A stretch of DNA of 64,000 nucleotides, from NCBI GenBank assembly GCA_021234155.1, contig JAJEKV010000040.1, positions 7,811,161-7,875,160 of the forward strand. Reading direction: 5' to 3'. The position numbers were made by a program, and so were the translations under genes. Below, piece after piece: positions 1 to 11,495 of this stretch (position 1 is the stretch's first letter; each line of letters starts with the position of its first letter). Origin of the DNA: Isoetes taiwanensis. Taxonomy: Eukaryota > Streptophyta > Lycopodiopsida > Isoetales > Isoetaceae. Under the pieces are notes generated by a model. It worked only from the letters and a program-made list of their open reading frames with translations, was not told the origin of the DNA and did no database searches.

Positions 1-3000
1 AAGTTACATTGCTCTCTCTTCTCTTCTTATGCGAAATGTTCACACGAATCTGCGACTCAAAATATCATCTTGTCGATGATTCTCCACAGCAGGTACAAAG
101 TACAGATATGAACCCTCTCTAATGGAATGGGGGAAAATGCCATGGAACTTGGGATCTTCTTCTTCTCCTATTAGGAGCATTTGCTTAGTTAAGGACAAGG
201 TTAAACTTGATCTTCCCGATGCTTGACTTCGCGCGATTCTTGATACAGACAACTTTTACATGTTCCTTGTCTCCTCCCTTATGTACATTGCTGCAGGTTT
301 TAAATCGGGCGTAAGTGAAAAATTACTTTGCTTAAGATCCATAGTGATCTACTTGCAATTTTTCCCCTCCGTCGAATCTAGATATGTAGACTCGGGATGG
401 GTTGATTGAACACCCATTTCAATACCTAGAGTGGGTTTCTTTTTTTGAACTTTAAAAAGAGACCTAACCACAGAATTATCATCACCGGTTGACGCAAGAG
501 CATTTTAAACGCGCTTCTTCTCTCGTCCATCACCTCACATCTTTTATTATTTCTTGTTGCTCTTTTGATTTGTATTGCAGTGCATTTTCAATTACTCTCT
601 ATTCATGATGACAAGGATACTCTCATACTTCTCAAGCTGATTCAGTTAAATTTCATCCAATTTTATACAGCTAATCCCTCACCATTAGTTTTACGCAGCT
701 GTTAAGTCTGGTATTTGACAAGGAATTGTAAGAGAGCAACCAGGTCAACCCAAAGATTGTGCGTTCATTCATTTCCAACTATATCACAACAATCCTTGCC
801 ATTCTTATCTTTTATGGCTATGGCGAGACCAACACATTAAACGTGGTGCATCTCTCCTAATATAGCACTACACCATCTTTGTCCTAGTAACCCTTGTATT
901 CTCGACAATTTATGGACGTGGGCGAATACTTTTTTATGCCCATTCTTTTCAGCGCCCGTGGAATGACTTGAATAGAAAACGATAGCCAAGCCTCTGATAC
1001 CTACATCGTCTACAAGCAGTGCAACCCATCATCGTTTCTAGCTTCTTGTAGATCTCTCCTAGTACTATTTCCAATACCATCTTCTTGAGAGAAGAGTTGT
1101 AGGTACGACAAATCATGTCACTATCTCCTGTTTGTCGCTAGGTTCTTCGCACTCACGTAACCAAGATTGCTTCCTAGTTTTCTACGAGATCTTGGGTTGG
1201 CCTTTGCTAGTGTTGTAAACGGACCTTGGCCATTGACTCTATGTCTGAATACACACGATCCAAACTTGGTTCCTCTGTCGGTCAGTGCTTCTTCCTTTCT
1301 CGCAAGCCAAGGGGTGTTTTCTTCAAATTCACTTTAACCTACATTGAAGCCAAAGTTTGTAGCTTCCAGCTCTTGGATCTTTTACTTACATTTTGCCCTA
1401 TAAGCAATTTGGACTTGTCCGCCATTATCTCGAAGTTTCCCTCCCCAAGCCGTCATTCGTTTCCTTCATTACGATTGGAGTAATAGGCGAGAAAAAACTC
1501 TTTGGTTTAAATTTATAATTCTCTTGTGACAATCGAAGGCGGCTCATTTCAAGGAAGCTGTATTCGATTCGAATGCCTTCATCCTCTCTCAATCTCCACA
1601 ATATCCAGGGAGGCCGGAAATTCTGGTACCACAGGCTAGACTAAACTTGAAAGCGTCCGAAATAGCGTTCTTATATCAACGGATCCAATGGATATAAAGC
1701 GCCATCATAAGCTCCGGATATAGAGCACTTTTGCAGGCTGCCAGGCCTTAACACGTCGGTCCAAGTTCTTATTTTTAGACCTCCTTTTTGCTTGGTTATT
1801 GAAAGGCTGGAGCATATTAAGTAGGTGAGTTGGATCCTTATCCACATGTTTGGAGCTTCCATCTGCGTGTCAGCGAGATCACACGGTGCGAAATGAAGGT
1901 GTACAATTTGTGCCATAGCACAATTAAACACAACAGACGAACATCATCTTTAACCTCGTTTTTGAAATTTACAACGTGTATGAAATCGAAAAGTCCGTTT
2001 CTCCTACCGTCCATGCTTTTATACAATAAACAAATTCAAATTTGAATTGTAGAAGCCGGGAAATATATGTTGGGATGATAAAGGTCGGTTAAAGTAGCGA
2101 CCATGTATCTCAGGCAGAAGTACGTACAAAGCTTCAACTACACATTCAAATTTTGAAATGTAGAAGCGGAAGCTTGTGTGTGTGTTATACGAGAAAGGAC
2201 TCCAAATTTTGTAGAAACAGGTATATCTTTTAGTTAACGTAGCTACTCTATCAAGCAATTGGTGATGGCTTTTGACGTTAGTATCAACTTTAGATATTAT
2301 AAGAATAGTGCTTGCTAAGTTTTGAAGTAATTAAGGAAATAGTCATGTTTGAAACCAATTCACTATACTAGAATGAGACCTTTTTGGTTGAATAAGGTTT
2401 TATTGTGCGTAATATTAGAAGTTGTTGGAAATTGGCTAATTTTAATTTTCATAATCTATTTTAGTTGTACTTGATTGCTTGGGAATCACACTAAGAGGTG
2501 AACTGTGTATAGAGTTGGAGAATATGTACATTTGCTGGCCTCCTGTAAGCGACCAGCGGAGTCAAGATTGCATATTGCGCAACACGGAAGTAAAATTTGG
2601 AGGTGGTGCATGAGACATAAAGGTTGTTAGCAATACGTTTGCATGCTCTTTTGCACGGAAGTAGTCCCATGAAGTACTAGCTGGTGATTGAGTGTTGCTT
2701 TCTACACTAATGTAGGAATTGAACATTCGATCCAAGATCTAGGATTTACAATGGCGAGAGAGAGGAAGGGTTTGTCACGTTGAAATACACTTGGAAGTCG
2801 GCTCGGGCAATCCGTTTGTCCCGAGGATGAGAGTGGCGAATGGCAAAGACTAACGTGCAAGCAATTTATCCCATGCCCGTACTGTTTATATGAAAAACAA
2901 TGCTCTGTTCAGATGGCGCATATTGCCTAAAAAATATTGTGGTAGAACCGATTAGAGGAGCATTTTATCAATAATTGTTCCAACACCATTTATTCTTTTG

Positions 3001-3135
3001 TGGAGCTTGTTATAGTTTTCGAATGGATTACAAGAACCGCATCGAGTCGATGTGAGAAAAACATGAATATTTTGGAGTATCTTTGGAGGAGCTTCTCTTC
3101 ATCGGGAGGCGGAAGTAAACAAGGAAGATTTACAA
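1..3135. other. Intergenic DNA, no gene recognised
   Basis: No frame here matches a family I recognise. The minus frame at 40-252 (70 codons) has codon use that could be coding, with a charged stretch EEEDPKFHGIFPHSIREGS, but I see no homologue and no splice context. A 14-base palindrome (ATTCAAATTTGAAT) lies near 2033, and a similar segment recurs about 110 bases further on, each followed by GTAGAAGC. The stretch 780-1600 is somewhat richer in GC than its surroundings but gives only short broken frames. Confidence 0.5.
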
Positions 3136-3306
3136 TCGAGAAAATTCCTTTTCCTTCTATTGAAATCATAATGACCATGTTAGAAGATTTCATCATTTGG
3201 GATCTTATTCTTGATTATACTTCTATACTTATTTGTGTGCTTGTTGATGCGATGCGTCTTAGATGCATGTCATAAAGGTGATAAACTCAAATTTCCAAAT
3301 CATTCT
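3136..3306. repeat. Dispersed repeat, copy 1 (pair at 50.75 kb)
   Basis: This segment matches 50752-50925 in the same orientation. Shared landmarks are GAAAATTCCTTTT at the start, an AATGACCA(A/T)GTT block, GATTATACTTCTA, TTTGTGTGCTTGT, and TCTTAGATGCATGTC followed by GGTGATAAACTCAAATTT. The two copies differ by scattered substitutions and a few indels. It is probably part of a dispersed transposon family. No reading frame is shared. Confidence 0.75.
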
Positions 3307-3737
3307 CCAAATCAAATTGCTATGCAAAGGTAATAAATATGTTTATTAGATGCTGAAAAACATTAGGCCATATTATATAATGGCTTGTTTTTATTGGAAG
3401 TCATTGCATCAGGTTTGATGGAGACCACGGTAGATATATTTGAAAGAAAAAATGAAAGTGGAAAGGAAAGCTATTCTATGATTATCGTTATGCCTGACCG
3501 TGCCTCAGTCTGAGGCCCGAAAACCAAAGATAGCCCCAAAAGCATGATGGTATGGGCAATAGCTAGGGTTGGGCTCAAAAGGCTGTATAACATTATGGAT
3601 CAAAAAATATTATAAGATGGCAATTTCCACAGAATTCTCCATAACTAATCTTGTATATATTGTCAAGTCATAGTGTGAATTTAATTTAAGCCACTTCACC
3701 CTCGGGCCATGGAGGCAACCCTCCCGTCATAACACCC
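3307..3737. other. AT-rich spacer, nothing recognised
   Basis: No open frame or repeat is recognised here. The 11-base string TTAAGCCACTT at 3686-3696 recurs at 5026-5036 on the far side of the neighbouring LINE. It may be a remnant of a target duplication, although 41 bases separate it from the poly-T tract. Confidence 0.4.
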
Positions 3738-5040
3738 CCTTTTTTTTTTTTTTTGAAAACTCGTCATCAATATATTAAAAGAATGGTAATGTTACAAAGC
3801 AAGTGAGGAGGAAGGAGAAGCGCCCCAAAGAGATAGCGATACCTCGACACTCCACAACAAACTCACGGAAAAGCGCAACTCTTTGCTGTACAAACTGACC
3901 ATCACCATCTACAACTCAAGTTCCATGTAAATATTGAATTTCCCTCTATAATCCAGAACACGAGCTTTGAAATATAGCTTATTACACGAGTCGAATCGGA
4001 GAAATTTGCAGTACTTGAATCCCTGAAAGATCCCACAACCGCCGCCGCTTCCAAATCAGCCACACCAGCAAGCCACGCACGGATGCAAGGCTTCTTTGCC
4101 GCAGAGCGTGACACGGAAATACACATAGGCGACGCGGTGGCTAGATCAATCCACGAAGCGAGCCCTAACCCAATCACGGGAAGCACATAAGTAGGGCATA
4201 AAACCGGACAATGCCACAGTCTCATTAAGTCCACAACAAAGAAATGGGGAGAGGCTCACACGGCCCTAAAGCCCCGGCTTCCACAAGGGCATTCACCACG
4301 TCTGTTGGTGCACCACCGCCATAGAAGCACCTAACCCGGTGAGGGAGTAGGCTTCATGTCACGTCAAGCCGTAGGGGCAGGCTGAGACCACTTTTCGAAA
4401 GGCGATTATATCATGAATACGCCCAGCACCGGTAACAAGGAGCCGCACAAAGCAAAGAAGACACAACATCAGGGATGAACCTTCCCAGCACTGCACCACC
4501 ACATCATCCACGAGGGACTATGGGTATGTGTGGCGGAATACTCTCGCCACTTGTTCCCAGACCAGCAGCTCACTTTCTCGGTAGAAAACTGGCTCGAAAG
4601 AACTCCCACCAGCTAGTGTGCCCCAATACCAATGCTCCAAGGTGAGCACAGGCTCGCCTCCAACGAACTGGCGTCCCAGGGCATGCCGCAATTGGCGATA
4701 AAGAACAAGTCTGCGTGGGGTAGAAGAGACCTTTAAAGAAGGAGAAGAGTGAAGGTGATAAGCGGGGCATAATCTAATTTGGAAGAGCACATGATCAACC
4801 ATAACACCAAGTGAGAAGAGGATGCATGTGGGAAGGCCGGAACCATACAGCAGTGATTGCCGGGCAACTCCACATGCCTGACTGACTTGACACACAATAC
4901 GTGACAACAGTCTTACAGGGAGAAGATGCTCCATCACGCAGAATCCTCCAGCTAAGCAGGAGACCCAACACCTTACTGTCGATTGCCAAATCCGAATGGC
5001 AAAGCTATCCTCCGGTAAGGCCTCCTTAAGCCACTTTTGT
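3738..5040 (-). mobile_element. 5'-truncated LINE retrotransposon (3' end with poly-A tail)
   Basis: Read on the minus strand, the element ends in TTAATATATTGATGACGAG, then TTTTC and a run of A's (the poly-T tract near 3738-3754). This is the usual 3' tail of plant L1-type LINEs. Upstream of the tail, minus-strand frames at 4518-4937 and 3902-4234 encode Cys/His/Trp-rich sequence such as YHLHSSPSLK and LEHWYWGTL, which is compatible with the C-terminal region after the reverse transcriptase. The coding frame is split over several frames and has no RT catalytic block, so the copy is 5'-truncated and dead. The assignment to the LINE class rests mainly on the tail. A decayed host gene followed by a poly-A tract is less likely. 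Confidence 0.65.
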
Positions 5041-5976
5041 TTTTAACAAACCATTTAATTGTTTTAGAGATGTAGTTTATGGTTTTAGGAAATGTGATTT
5101 TCACATCCACATCAAATCCCTCTGGAACCCCCTGTTATTATGCTACATATTTATAGCATAACACTACGTTTCTATTGTTGGATCCTCTGACTTGTCTTGT
5201 ATGGCGGTTAGCTAAGCTGCCGGACCAATTCATCTGTTCGAGAGAAACAAAAAGCTGGAACAGAGAAAACCCTTTCAATGTGGTCTACAATGAACATGAC
5301 AACACATACTTAAATGACTCCGCTTTTTCTATTACATTGCTTATTCATAAATTAAATAATGTCCTAACCGAACGCAAAAGCATAACAATACCAACATGTG
5401 CTCCTTATTTGCATTCGTCATAATGTATACATATAATGCAGTAGCATGAACAACCGGCTTATCAATTAATAACTCCAAGGAGGAGCTTCCATGCTAGTGA
5501 TTGAATGACTAGTTCAACTCTAACATATGTCCCCATTAGTAGGTTGATTCTTTGCAAATAAAGATACCCGAGGCCCTTAAAATTTTGAATAATTTGCCCG
5601 ATTCTCTAGAAGATTCAATATGTAGCAAAAGTCCAAGCTTGTATACAAATGTTATGCACCCTTGGATCGTTCCTATTTGTAGGGGGTGTTAGTGTTGCAT
5701 TTTTATACTAAAGCTTGAAGGGAAAAAATGCATGGGCTAAAGGTGGTTATTCACAAGTTCAAAAAATTCTCATGTCTCTTACATAACGTTGTAGTTTTTA
5801 TGTTCTGGGAACTTTTATGATGTGTTAGCACTGTTTTCCATGACAAAGCTCAGAGATAAGCAAGGTGATCTACTTGAAGGTAACCATAAGTTGTACCATC
5901 TCTAACATTTTATCTCTTGATCTATTATTGTCATCTGGATATAGTTAGATAAGGCTTGTGGTCCATCTTTCTCTTT
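5041..5976. other. AT-rich intergenic spacer
   Basis: No gene or repeat family is recognised. The only longer frame (5175-5423, plus) lacks any recognisable motif. Confidence 0.5.
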
Positions 5977-6044
5977 CACCATCACCATCACCATCACCAT
6001 CACCATCACCATCACCATCACCATCACCATCACCATCACCATCA
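5977..6044. repeat. CACCAT hexanucleotide microsatellite
   Basis: About eleven uninterrupted copies of the hexamer CACCAT (CAT/CAC alternation) run for 68 bases. On the minus strand one frame reads as alternating Asp-Gly. That frame (5945-6253) has no other protein-like feature, so the array is read as a simple-sequence repeat and not as a coding repeat. Confidence 0.95.
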
Positions 6045-6510
6045 GTGATTTTGGTTGTATCTTTGTCTGTCCTAGAATTTTGAGAACGCAGTGACCAGCT
6101 TATCAAACTGTTGCTATAAGATGGGGGGTTCCAATATATATCTTGAGTGCTCGATAAAAAACTGGCGATTAGCGTAAATAGCGACCCAAACATGGGGTTT
6201 GTACTTCTTTGCCAATTAGAATTGTAAGATTTTTGATGATCTAAATTCACCACTTCATGGTTACAGCGGTAGGTATTGTGTGATGACTATATTAGGGGTA
6301 TTATGTAAATAGATGCGGGGATGGATGAAAGCATCTTGTTAGCCGTCTAAGTTCTTTTTAGGGAGTGAAACTACACAGAAAAGTACTTTCGACCTTTGAA
6401 TCTTGAGACATAAATGTCCCAATAAGCAATATAAGTTTGCGAGTTGGTTCATTCATTTTAGTCTCTAATAGTATTGTTATCCTCCTCACGTCGGTTGATT
6501 CCTCCTTCGA
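6045..6510. other. Spacer, nothing recognised
   Basis: Mixed-composition sequence with only short frames on both strands and no repeat recognised. Confidence 0.4.
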
Positions 6511-6735
6511 TTCACAGGGGCAAATGTGATGGCACCCACATACAAATATTTGGGAGTGGAGTTTCCTTCTACTATGCACTGGGACACATCCATACGCCTA
6601 CGAGTGACAACGGGCTGGAAGGACTACGGTCAGATAATATTAAAAAACATTTAAACGCCTCGTTCAGAGTAAGGATACATCTCCCAATTGTCTACCCCGG
6701 TGTTTTATGCCAGGCCTCTACTTCCATTATCCTTT
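6511..6735 (+). mobile_element. LINE-like reverse transcriptase C-terminal scrap
   Basis: One plus frame reads TYKYLGVEFPSTMHWDTSIR and continues as LRVTTGWKDYGQI. This resembles the segment that follows the RT palm in plant and animal LINEs: the (F/Y)KYLG(V/I) motif, then a W-D-x-x-(I/V)-x-x-R-(V/I) block. About 110 bases further on the same frame gives QLSTPVFYA, comparable to the LVTPVLLYG motif of such elements. No catalytic YADD box precedes it, so this is a short internal fragment. The match is from recall of the family pattern and would need a profile search. Confidence 0.4.
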
Positions 6736-8899
6736 GGTAAAATCAAAATATTATAATAGAATATCTCACAAAGCAAATTCCAGAATTCTATATTTAGATA
6801 AAATAATCCATATAATCATTTCCATATTAGTATTTGTACATGATTTCAAGGTGTAAAATATAATGTAGAAAGTATAAGGTAATCAATAAATTTTATTAGA
6901 AAGTAGTACTATATTCATATCTTATATGAGCAATATCAAAGTGCGACTTGTTCCATAAAGTACTTTCCAACTATTCTGCCAGCTTTCATGTCAACGTCTA
7001 CTCTATGAGCAAAATAGAGACAATTGAAAGAAAAACCGTCACTGCTGACCGTCATACAAACATTAGCGATAATCCGTTAATGATGCAAGGCGAAAAGGTA
7101 CATTAAATCTCTCGATTTATCTAGTTTCTCAAAATATTGCACCATTGGTGTGTTTTGCACCATTGGAAGTAGCAGGAGGTTTCTGATCAAACATTTGATG
7201 GCCTTTGTTGTGGCATAAACCACAGATTATTAGCCATATCAATTGTCAGAAATGAAGAAAACAAACCATAAAAAATGGAAAATCCATTGAGTGGGAGAAT
7301 AATAAATAAATAACACTCCTCTATAGCACGTAATAATAACGTTTAGGAAAAGTCGTGTAACTAAGCGAGCTGCGAGGTTGGGAAGAAGGCTAAGCTGATC
7401 CGGGTTGTGGTTTTAGTGGTTAAAATCGGGTTAGCGTTGTTTTCCGTGGTTCTTGAAGATCGTGTGACCTTCTTAGGGTTTTCTTGGTTTGCACGAGCTT
7501 AGATTCCTTTGAGAAATAATCGGAGTTTGAAAGAATTGCACATTGACTTTGATTCTTGGACGATGATGCCAAAATGGAGTTATTGTGCGAACAAAGTTTA
7601 CACACATAAGGAAAGGAATGCCAGCGAAGATACGGATGCTGTGAGAATGGCCAAGAAGGAAAAGAATGGTCATTAGAGGTAAAGTAATACATGAAGTTTA
7701 AAGATGTAAATCAAAGAAAGTTTTTGCACTAGAAACTGCAAGTACACAGATTAGCATTTGTGGGCGAAGCCTTATGGTTAAAACCACGTCGCGCCTCGTC
7801 GCAGCGAAAATGCTTGTGGAAGCAGGAAGGTTAGGTTGGATTAATTGCGTAGTTGGATCAAGTTTTTGCCTAATAGACTGTAATCAGATGTAGACCTCCA
7901 ATCACATGTACTGCAAGAACTATTGCACATCCTTACAATTCAACTTATGAACTAGAAGACAATTCAATTGAGACAAAAATATCCTGCTCATATAATGTTC
8001 CAATGTGATACCAAAGGATGTATTTATGAGTCAGTAAACCTTGAGAAGGAAAATTTGTGTCATTATAGTATGACCGAGACCTAAATCTAGTAGCACTTGC
8101 AAATGCACAATAAGTCGTACTATCCTCTTGCTAGGGTGAACGTAAACCGAGTTTTCATTAGTTATTATTATTGGAAATGGTGCAAATTTGTGCTAGTTGA
8201 ATACGACATTCTTGAGCCATGTGATAGACCTACTAATTGAATGCCAGAAAACAACAAAATAAATCAAAGAACCATCCTTACAAAGCAAATAAATTCCAAG
8301 AATAGTGTACCTCCATATGTTTCTTGAACCCTGTAAAGAAGGAAAATGCATGATGAAACCTATAAAATGGTAATGCTTCACGAGTAAGTATTAAAAAAAA
8401 AGCTTTTCCAAATTGGTCAATGAATTCAAACAATGACAAATTAACAAACACAATCACAATACCTAAGTCAAGAAATGGAATATGAGGTCTCGAAAAGAGT
8501 AATTTAATGTCCATATTTGTATTGCTTCCTATTTAACTTAACTTTTATAACAAATTTACATTATCGCCATAATGCATGTGTCCCAATATCAATGGTTTCC
8601 AACAAAATTGAAGGCGCTTCTACCGTGCGAGGCAAAAACAATGACACGTGGCGTATAACTCGCATAATATATCTACTATTACACATATATAGTCCATTAA
8701 GATTTGAGAAAAGTCCCCTCTCTTCAAGCAGTTCATATGGATCGACCTATAGTGGAGGTTATGCTCATGCATGGTAGGAGGACGTTCCAAAATACAGGTT
8801 TGCAAAATCGAGGTCAAAGTAAAGTAATTTGAAGATTGAATTTGAATAACTAAACATCCTACAATATAGAGCTGTGCATAGCTGGAAAGTGGGTAGCTC
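6736..8899. other. AT-rich intergenic spacer
   Basis: Several short frames occur on both strands (for example 7420-7692 and 8278-8514, minus), all without recognisable motifs. I see no repeat or RNA gene. Confidence 0.5.
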
Positions 8900-8900
8900 G

Positions 8901-8920
8901 GGTTAGGCAACCCTGCTAAA
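8901..8920 (+). repeat. Shared 20-mer of a putative short retroposon 3' end, copy 1
   Basis: GGTTAGGCAACCCTGCTAAA occurs here and again at 11721-11740, where it runs into a poly-A tract. The sequence just upstream is also similar (GCATAGCTGGAA here, GCATAGCTAGGAA there). This suggests two members of one retroposed family; this copy has lost or never had the A tail. Confidence 0.6.
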
Positions 8921-9107
8921 CAACATCTACTAATTACAGAAAGACGACCATAAGACATGTAGTAAATGTTGAAGGTTTAAATGGTACTTAAAAATGGAGG
9001 GACCATATGAGCATTTAACCTTCCACTACGATCCCTAATACGTGATGATCCAGTTAAACATAGAAAACAACATTGAATCATTGACAGAGCTGACATGGTA
9101 TTTTTCA

Positions 9108-9207
9108 CTATGCAGCTGGAGACATAAAAAGCCCAAGACTTTGCAGGCCAAAACCGATGGGGAGCTCGGTTATATGGAATTTCAAAAGAGTCACAGAACT
9201 AGAGGAT
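9108..9207 (-). pseudogene. Candidate terminal exon of an unrecognised minus-strand gene
   Basis: The minus strand shows a polypyrimidine tract and AG acceptor (TTTTCACAG), then an open frame of 32 codons to TAG. It contains VTLLKFHITELPIGFGLQSL. It is the most 3' of four exon-like blocks on this strand (the others are at 9310-9516, 10073-10152 and 10285-10375). I do not recognise the family. The call rests on the splice border and protein-like composition; because the neighbouring block is broken by stops, the whole gene is probably a relic. Confidence 0.35.
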
Positions 9208-9309
9208 CTGTGAAAATGTAGGCCAGGAAGGACATTGCGTTCTCCCTACCAACCCAGCCTTAGCGGAAATATGAGACTTGATGATTAACATGGAAAAGAA
9301 AGGATTCTA

Positions 9310-9516
9310 CTACAAAATGCCATAGCAAGTAATGACCAAGTCATATCCAAATTCTGCTTTAACCAACTCTAGTGCAGCTTTTGGTGTCTTTAAAGAATTA
9401 TTGTGGGCATCTCACGCACATTTGAGGACCTCCTTAAAGATGAATAACTAGGTCATGTCAGTCCAATACTGCTGCTGAAGAGGGACATTGTACATCAATA
9501 AAGGGCTCTTGGTAAA
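9310..9516 (-). pseudogene. Exon-like block with three C-to-T-type stops
   Basis: After an AG acceptor (TTTTCAGCAG), one frame of 69 codons reads through protein-like sequence including LLMYNVPLQQQYWTDMT, LFIFKEVLKCA, and KTPKAALELVKAEFGYDL. It is interrupted by TAG after WTDMT, TGA after LKCA, and ends in TAG. Each stop is one C-to-T step from a sense codon (CAG, CGA, CAG), while the frame is otherwise kept. This pattern is expected when methylated cytosines decay in a silenced copy. The family is not recognised. The block sits between two other exon candidates, so it most likely belongs to the same dead gene. Confidence 0.5.
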
Positions 9517-10072
9517 CTGCTGAAAATCAGACAAAACGAACACATAGGAATGCCTAATATGAAAATATATTGAAAAATTAAGCAAATACCAACTCACAAA
9601 TCGTAACACACCATGGTATGCAACTTCCCAAGACTTATAATTAAATACTTGGATTGTTGTTAAAAAGCAAACTACATTATGTTGGACTTCAAAATTAGTA
9701 TTGCAGTTGCACTCAGAACCCCGAAGACACCTTTCAATGGAATGGAATGGAATAAGTGTACATTACTAGAATATATTTTATTTAGTCAACAATTTAAAGG
9801 CTCTCTTATCTAGTGTTTCTTTCCTTGATCTTGTTTTCATTACAGTCCTGATTTCTGTTATAATAGATAGAGCTAAACTTATTAAGACTCAAGCAACTCA
9901 AGATATAGAAATCATCAAATGAGTAAAACCCTGTAAATTAGATGCTTTTTCCCATCTTGCAAGCATTTGGAAATAAGTCCAAGATGAGAGCTTTTTACAG
10001 CATAATTGTATCTATTTTGAAGATACATAGTAGAACTTAAACAACATGGGTGAAGGTGGATTACAATAATAC
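9517..10072. other. Intron-like AT-rich spacer
   Basis: The sequence lies between two exon candidates on the minus strand and shows no coding frame of its own. It is probably intronic if the flanking blocks belong to one gene. Confidence 0.35.
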
Positions 10073-10152
10073 CTGGTAGAAAGGGGTGTAGCTTGTGGCT
10101 GTCAGAAAACGTAACAAATGCTCTGTCCACATCTACAGGTGATCTACCATAA
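10073..10152 (-). pseudogene. Exon-like block, unrecognised gene
   Basis: The minus strand shows an acceptor (TATTGTAG), an 80-base open block reading YGRSPVDVDRAFVTFSDSHK then LHPFLP, and a GT donor (CCAG, then GTATTATTG). Composition is strongly protein-like. The exon phases do not join cleanly to the blocks on either side (one leading base here, one trailing base from 10285-10375), so either an indel or an unseen exon intervenes. Function unknown. Confidence 0.4.
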
Positions 10153-10284
10153 CTACAATACATGAGGTAATATTTGGCATGATAAAAGAAGAAGAGCGAA
10201 TACTATAATATATCTTGTTACAACCACCATTTTTTACCAACTCAGCTTTGCATAGCGGGTCCTTATAATAACCTTGTATCATAC

Positions 10285-10375
10285 CTGACAGAGAGGGAAA
10301 ACAATGAAGCATAAGCCCACTACTTTCGGTGAGCTTTGCAGTTGCTTGCCACAACGCCAGAATTCTATTAATGCT
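10285..10375 (-). pseudogene. Exon-like block, unrecognised gene
   Basis: The minus strand shows an acceptor (TTTCTAG), then 30 codons beginning SINRILALWQATAKLTESSG and ending LMLHCFPSLS, then a donor (TCAG, then GTATGATAC). It is probably the most 5' exon visible of the minus-strand gene relic. I find no family match. The upstream part of the gene may have been lost or lie in the duplicated block at 10.7-11.45 kb. Confidence 0.4.
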
Positions 10376-10695
10376 CTAGAAATCTAATGGTGATGGTTAT
10401 AAACATAGCGTTGCAAAAAGCAAGTGATTGGCTCTATACTTATTACATAGTTGCTGTAAGCGCAGAAAAAGTCGGCAAATGCACCTTATTAATGCTAAAT
10501 ATAATTGCTTCAGTATACCTTCCACGTTTTCATATGGACACTTGAAGATTGATATTGCAGATCTAGCTCACATGGAAAATTGCGAAGGGGAAATTAGGCC
10601 TGAAATTTTGGCGAATAGATATTAAATCAAACACCATAAATTGGTCTCAACAGGCCGAAGGCTTTGCCTAAGTAAGCTGCATTCCTCCTGCAGAC

Positions 10696-10967
10696 ACCTG
10701 CAAAAGAAGACAGTCAGTACCATAAGAAAAAAAAAAGAATAAGGGCCTGAGCTTGAAATAAGGCTATCCAATTACCAGAAAGAAGATGTATTTAATCTTT
10801 CATCAAACTTGCAACTACTCTCCTGTCGCAGCCCACCTGGACCAGCATTGGAATGTCAGGAAAAGAACACGGTAATCAAGCATAAAATAGGTCTTCCTGA
10901 AGCATACATAATCAATGGATGCTATATTCCCTAGTTAATCCTGTTTACCATTATAGCATGCTTACAA
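10696..10967. repeat. Spaced direct duplication, copy A
   Basis: This block is repeated at 11168-11452 in the same orientation. Landmarks common to both are AAGAAGACAGTCAGT, GAATAAGGGCCT, AATAAGGCTATCCA, ATCTTTCCATCAAACTTGCA (one base different here), ATGTCAGGAAAAGAACAC and GGATGCTATATTCC. Spacing between equivalent bases is about 470. Divergence is moderate with many small indels. Confidence 0.85.
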
Positions 10968-11167
10968 AGGACTCGTTAAAGAGGCGAGAATGCTGACAAA
11001 TGTGTCACATATCAGATGCTGCATCAAGATGATTCTGCTAGAAAAATCAGTTGTAATATAAGGAGAATGTCCCCATGCACAACATTTGACAGTAGTGCCA
11101 ACATACCTGGGGAATAAAATGAGTATAAGCCAACACAAAAGCAACTAAACCTTGAACACTCTGCAAG
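10968..11167. other. Spacer between duplicated blocks
   Basis: About 200 bases unique to this position. A minus frame (10962-11144) includes CCAWGHSPYITTDFSSR after an AG-like acceptor, possibly a further exon of the minus-strand relic, but this is weak. Confidence 0.3.
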
Positions 11168-11452
11168 ACCTGCAAAAAGAAGACAGTCAGTGATCACCAT
11201 ACGAAAAGAATAAGGGCCTAGGCTTGGAAATAAGGCTATCCAGTACCAGAAGGAGAAGGCGTCGGCCCAATCTTTCCATCAAACTTGCAGCTACTCCTGT
11301 CATAGCCACACAGATAAGCATTGAGATGTCAGGAAAAGAACACATTAATCAAGCATAAAAAAATAGGTCTTCACTATGACATACTAGTAAACGGATGCTA
11401 TATTCCTGATTAGGCTTCTATTTTATTGTAACGTTAGCATATTTACCGAGAG
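11168..11452. repeat. Spaced direct duplication, copy B
   Basis: Second copy of the block at 10696-10967, in direct orientation; the shared landmarks are listed there. Confidence 0.85.
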
Positions 11453-11495
11453 CCAGGAGAACATCTAACAACCAATACTAATGGCCTCTTACCAG

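Noticed and set aside
5945-6253. Asp-Gly repeat protein
   Set aside because: Simple translation of the CACCAT microsatellite; flanks show no protein-like sequence.
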